NCBI GenBank assembly: GCA_013298245.1
Contig: JAAFHD010000181.1
Location: 1 to 7,211, forward strand
Reading direction: 5' to 3'
DNA: 7,211 nt
Source of the DNA: Alphaproteobacteria bacterium
GTDB taxonomy: Bacteria; Pseudomonadota; Alphaproteobacteria; Acetobacterales; Acetobacteraceae
In this document: positions 6,513-7,211 of the stretch, in pieces
Position numbering within the stretch: position 1 is the stretch's first letter
Layout: each line of letters starts with the position of its first letter
Translations under genes and position numbers: made by a program
Notes under the pieces: model-generated
The model's input: the letters and a program-made list of their open reading frames with translations, nothing else
What the model was told of the DNA's origin: nothing
The model's database searches: none

Positions 6513-6956
6513 GCCCGGGTTGCCAGGCCGCAGTTCGAAACGCGTCGGCTGCAGCTCGCCGGTCAGGTCCACAGCCACCAGCGCGCCTTCGAACAGGAAA
6601 TAGGCGAAGCAGCTCTGCCGCCCCGCATCAATGCGCGACCAACGCGAACACACCTGGTCACCGTTCAATGACAGCGTGCCCTGGTCGCGGCCATCGCGCC
6701 CATCCACGCCACGAATACGCAGGTTCTGCCGACCGTTGGAATCGACGAAGATCAGCATCTCCGCACCACTGGCCATGCGCCGTTCCAGCGAATTGCCGAA
6801 GACCAGCCGACGGTATTCGGCACCCGAGACACGCTGCGCGCCAGGCGGCACCTGCGCTGCGGTCAGCGCGGCTTCGGCGCGCGGCGCGGTTGCGGCCGGT
6901 TGTTCATTGCACGCCGCCAGCAGCAGCATGGCCAGGCCCAGTCCCGCGCGCATCAT
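6504..6956 (-). CDS. Small lipoprotein of unknown function
   Basis: A 150-residue exported lipoprotein. The N-terminus MMRAGLGLAMLLLAAC is a lipoprotein signal peptide with lipobox LAAC, lipidated Cys at 16; Asn at +2 is not an inner-membrane retention Asp, so outer-membrane sorting is plausible. After a flexible Ala/Pro-rich linker (about 19-40) comes a compact domain (about 41-145). It holds YRRLVFGNSLERR at 48-60, a GVDGRDGRDQG loop at 83-93, and C103 and C116, which could form a disulfide. I do not recognise the domain. The start is ATG 6954-6956, with a GGTGA seven bases upstream. The frame extends upstream to an ATG at 7043, but that would bury the signal peptide in the upstream gene's shadow. 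The ATG overlaps the stop of the upstream gene (ATGA), so the two are translationally coupled. A tandem second ATG follows directly. Confidence 0.85.
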   Translation of the reverse strand: MMRAGLGLAMLLLAACNEQPAATAPRAEAALTAAQVPPGAQRVSGAEYRRLVFGNSLERRMASGAEMLIFVDSNGRQNLRIRGVDGRDGRDQGTLSLNGDQVCSRWSRIDAGRQSCFAYFLFEGALVAVDLTGELQPTRFELRPGNPGGL

Positions 6957-7211
6957 CGCGATGTCACCGTATTGGAAGCACCTGGCCCGATCAGGATTGG
7001 TGCCACACCGCCCACAGCACCACCACGGCGCATCTCGTCCCACAGGATGATGCGGCTTGGCAGTGGTGCCGCCGGCGCGGGCTGTGCGGTGGCACTGCCG
7101 CCGGCGATGGTGGACAGCTCCATCACGCCATGCGGCGCGCCCAGCATGGAAGCGCGCGCCAGAAGGGTCTCGGCGGTCGCGGGTGCGCTCAGCGCCAGGG
7201 CCGCGAGGATG
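6953..7211 (-). CDS. Small secreted protein, 5' end outside the window
   Basis: The open frame runs from the right edge (first full codon ends at 7210) to TGA at 6953-6955, giving 85 visible residues. It opens with the hydrophobic tail of a probable Sec signal peptide, ILAALALSAPATA, with a plausible cleavage after ATA and before ETLL. The mature part is short and Gly/Ala/Pro-rich, with a run AQPAPAAPLPS and then RIILWDEMRRGG; no known domain was recognised. An internal ATG at 7145-7147 would give a 64-residue cytoplasmic product, but the signal-like sequence upstream makes the longer, partial reading more likely. Its stop overlaps the start of the lipoprotein gene by 4 nt (ATGA), a strong sign that this small frame is a real gene and shares a job with the lipoprotein. 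The function is unknown; the location is inferred to be the periplasm. Confidence 0.7.
   Translation of the reverse strand, partial: ILAALALSAPATAETLLARASMLGAPHGVMELSTIAGGSATAQPAPAAPLPSRIILWDEMRRGGAVGGVAPILIGPGASNTVTSR

Noticed and set aside
6631..7050. Plus-strand frame of 139 residues opposite the lipoprotein
   Set aside because: Ser/Pro/Arg-rich shadow; the minus strand has a signal peptide, lipobox and coupled start.
1..7211. tRNA/rRNA genes, CRISPR array, insertion sequences, attachment sites
   Set aside because: No regular spaced repeats, transposase or integrase motifs, or tRNA-like cloverleaf segments were noticed on either strand.

Overview
The window is GC-rich bacterial DNA with dense, short-spaced genes and mostly G/C-ending codons. 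The protein style (a long, about 590-residue aminopeptidase P, a VapBC module, proline/alanine/arginine-rich exported proteins) suggests an alphaproteobacterium, perhaps Rhodospirillales/Acetobacteraceae. That assignment is inference; there is no rRNA or other decisive marker here.

Layout. (1) Positions 1-442, minus strand: the N-terminal GTPase part of lepA (elongation factor 4). The frame is cut by a TAG at 23-25, exactly where the family has the Leu after NKID, and the LepA sequence resumes in the same frame beyond the stop. (2) Positions 522-1155, minus strand: a type II toxin-antitoxin pair, an AbrB/MazE-fold antitoxin followed by a PIN-domain (VapC-type) toxin with an 8-nt overlap, ending 79 nt before lepA. 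(3) Positions 1156-1248: a divergent intergenic region with an AT-rich core and three copies of a TGGCAT-centred element, the likely autoregulatory operator. (4) Positions 1249-5165, plus strand: a tight three-gene run of Xaa-Pro aminopeptidase, an alpha/beta hydrolase of the 3-oxoadipate enol-lactonase type (7-nt overlap), and an unrecognised polytopic membrane protein. (5) Positions 5208-7211, minus strand, convergent to the previous run: a small secreted protein (5' end outside the window), a small lipoprotein coupled to it by an ATGA overlap, and a membrane-anchored family 2 glycosyltransferase.

How the genes may work together. VapBC is a self-contained growth-control or addiction unit placed just upstream of lepA. 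The aminopeptidase and hydrolase look like housekeeping or catabolic enzymes expressed together. The glycosyltransferase resembles polyprenyl-phosphate sugar synthases, and the membrane protein has a loose GT-C-like layout (acidic residue in the first loop, many membrane segments). These two converging genes could belong to one lipid-linked sugar pathway, but this is a hypothesis.

The points most worth a second look are the interrupted lepA, the structured operator between vapB and the aminopeptidase gene, and the uncharacterised envelope genes at the right end. I saw no tRNA, rRNA, CRISPR array, insertion sequence or prophage gene.
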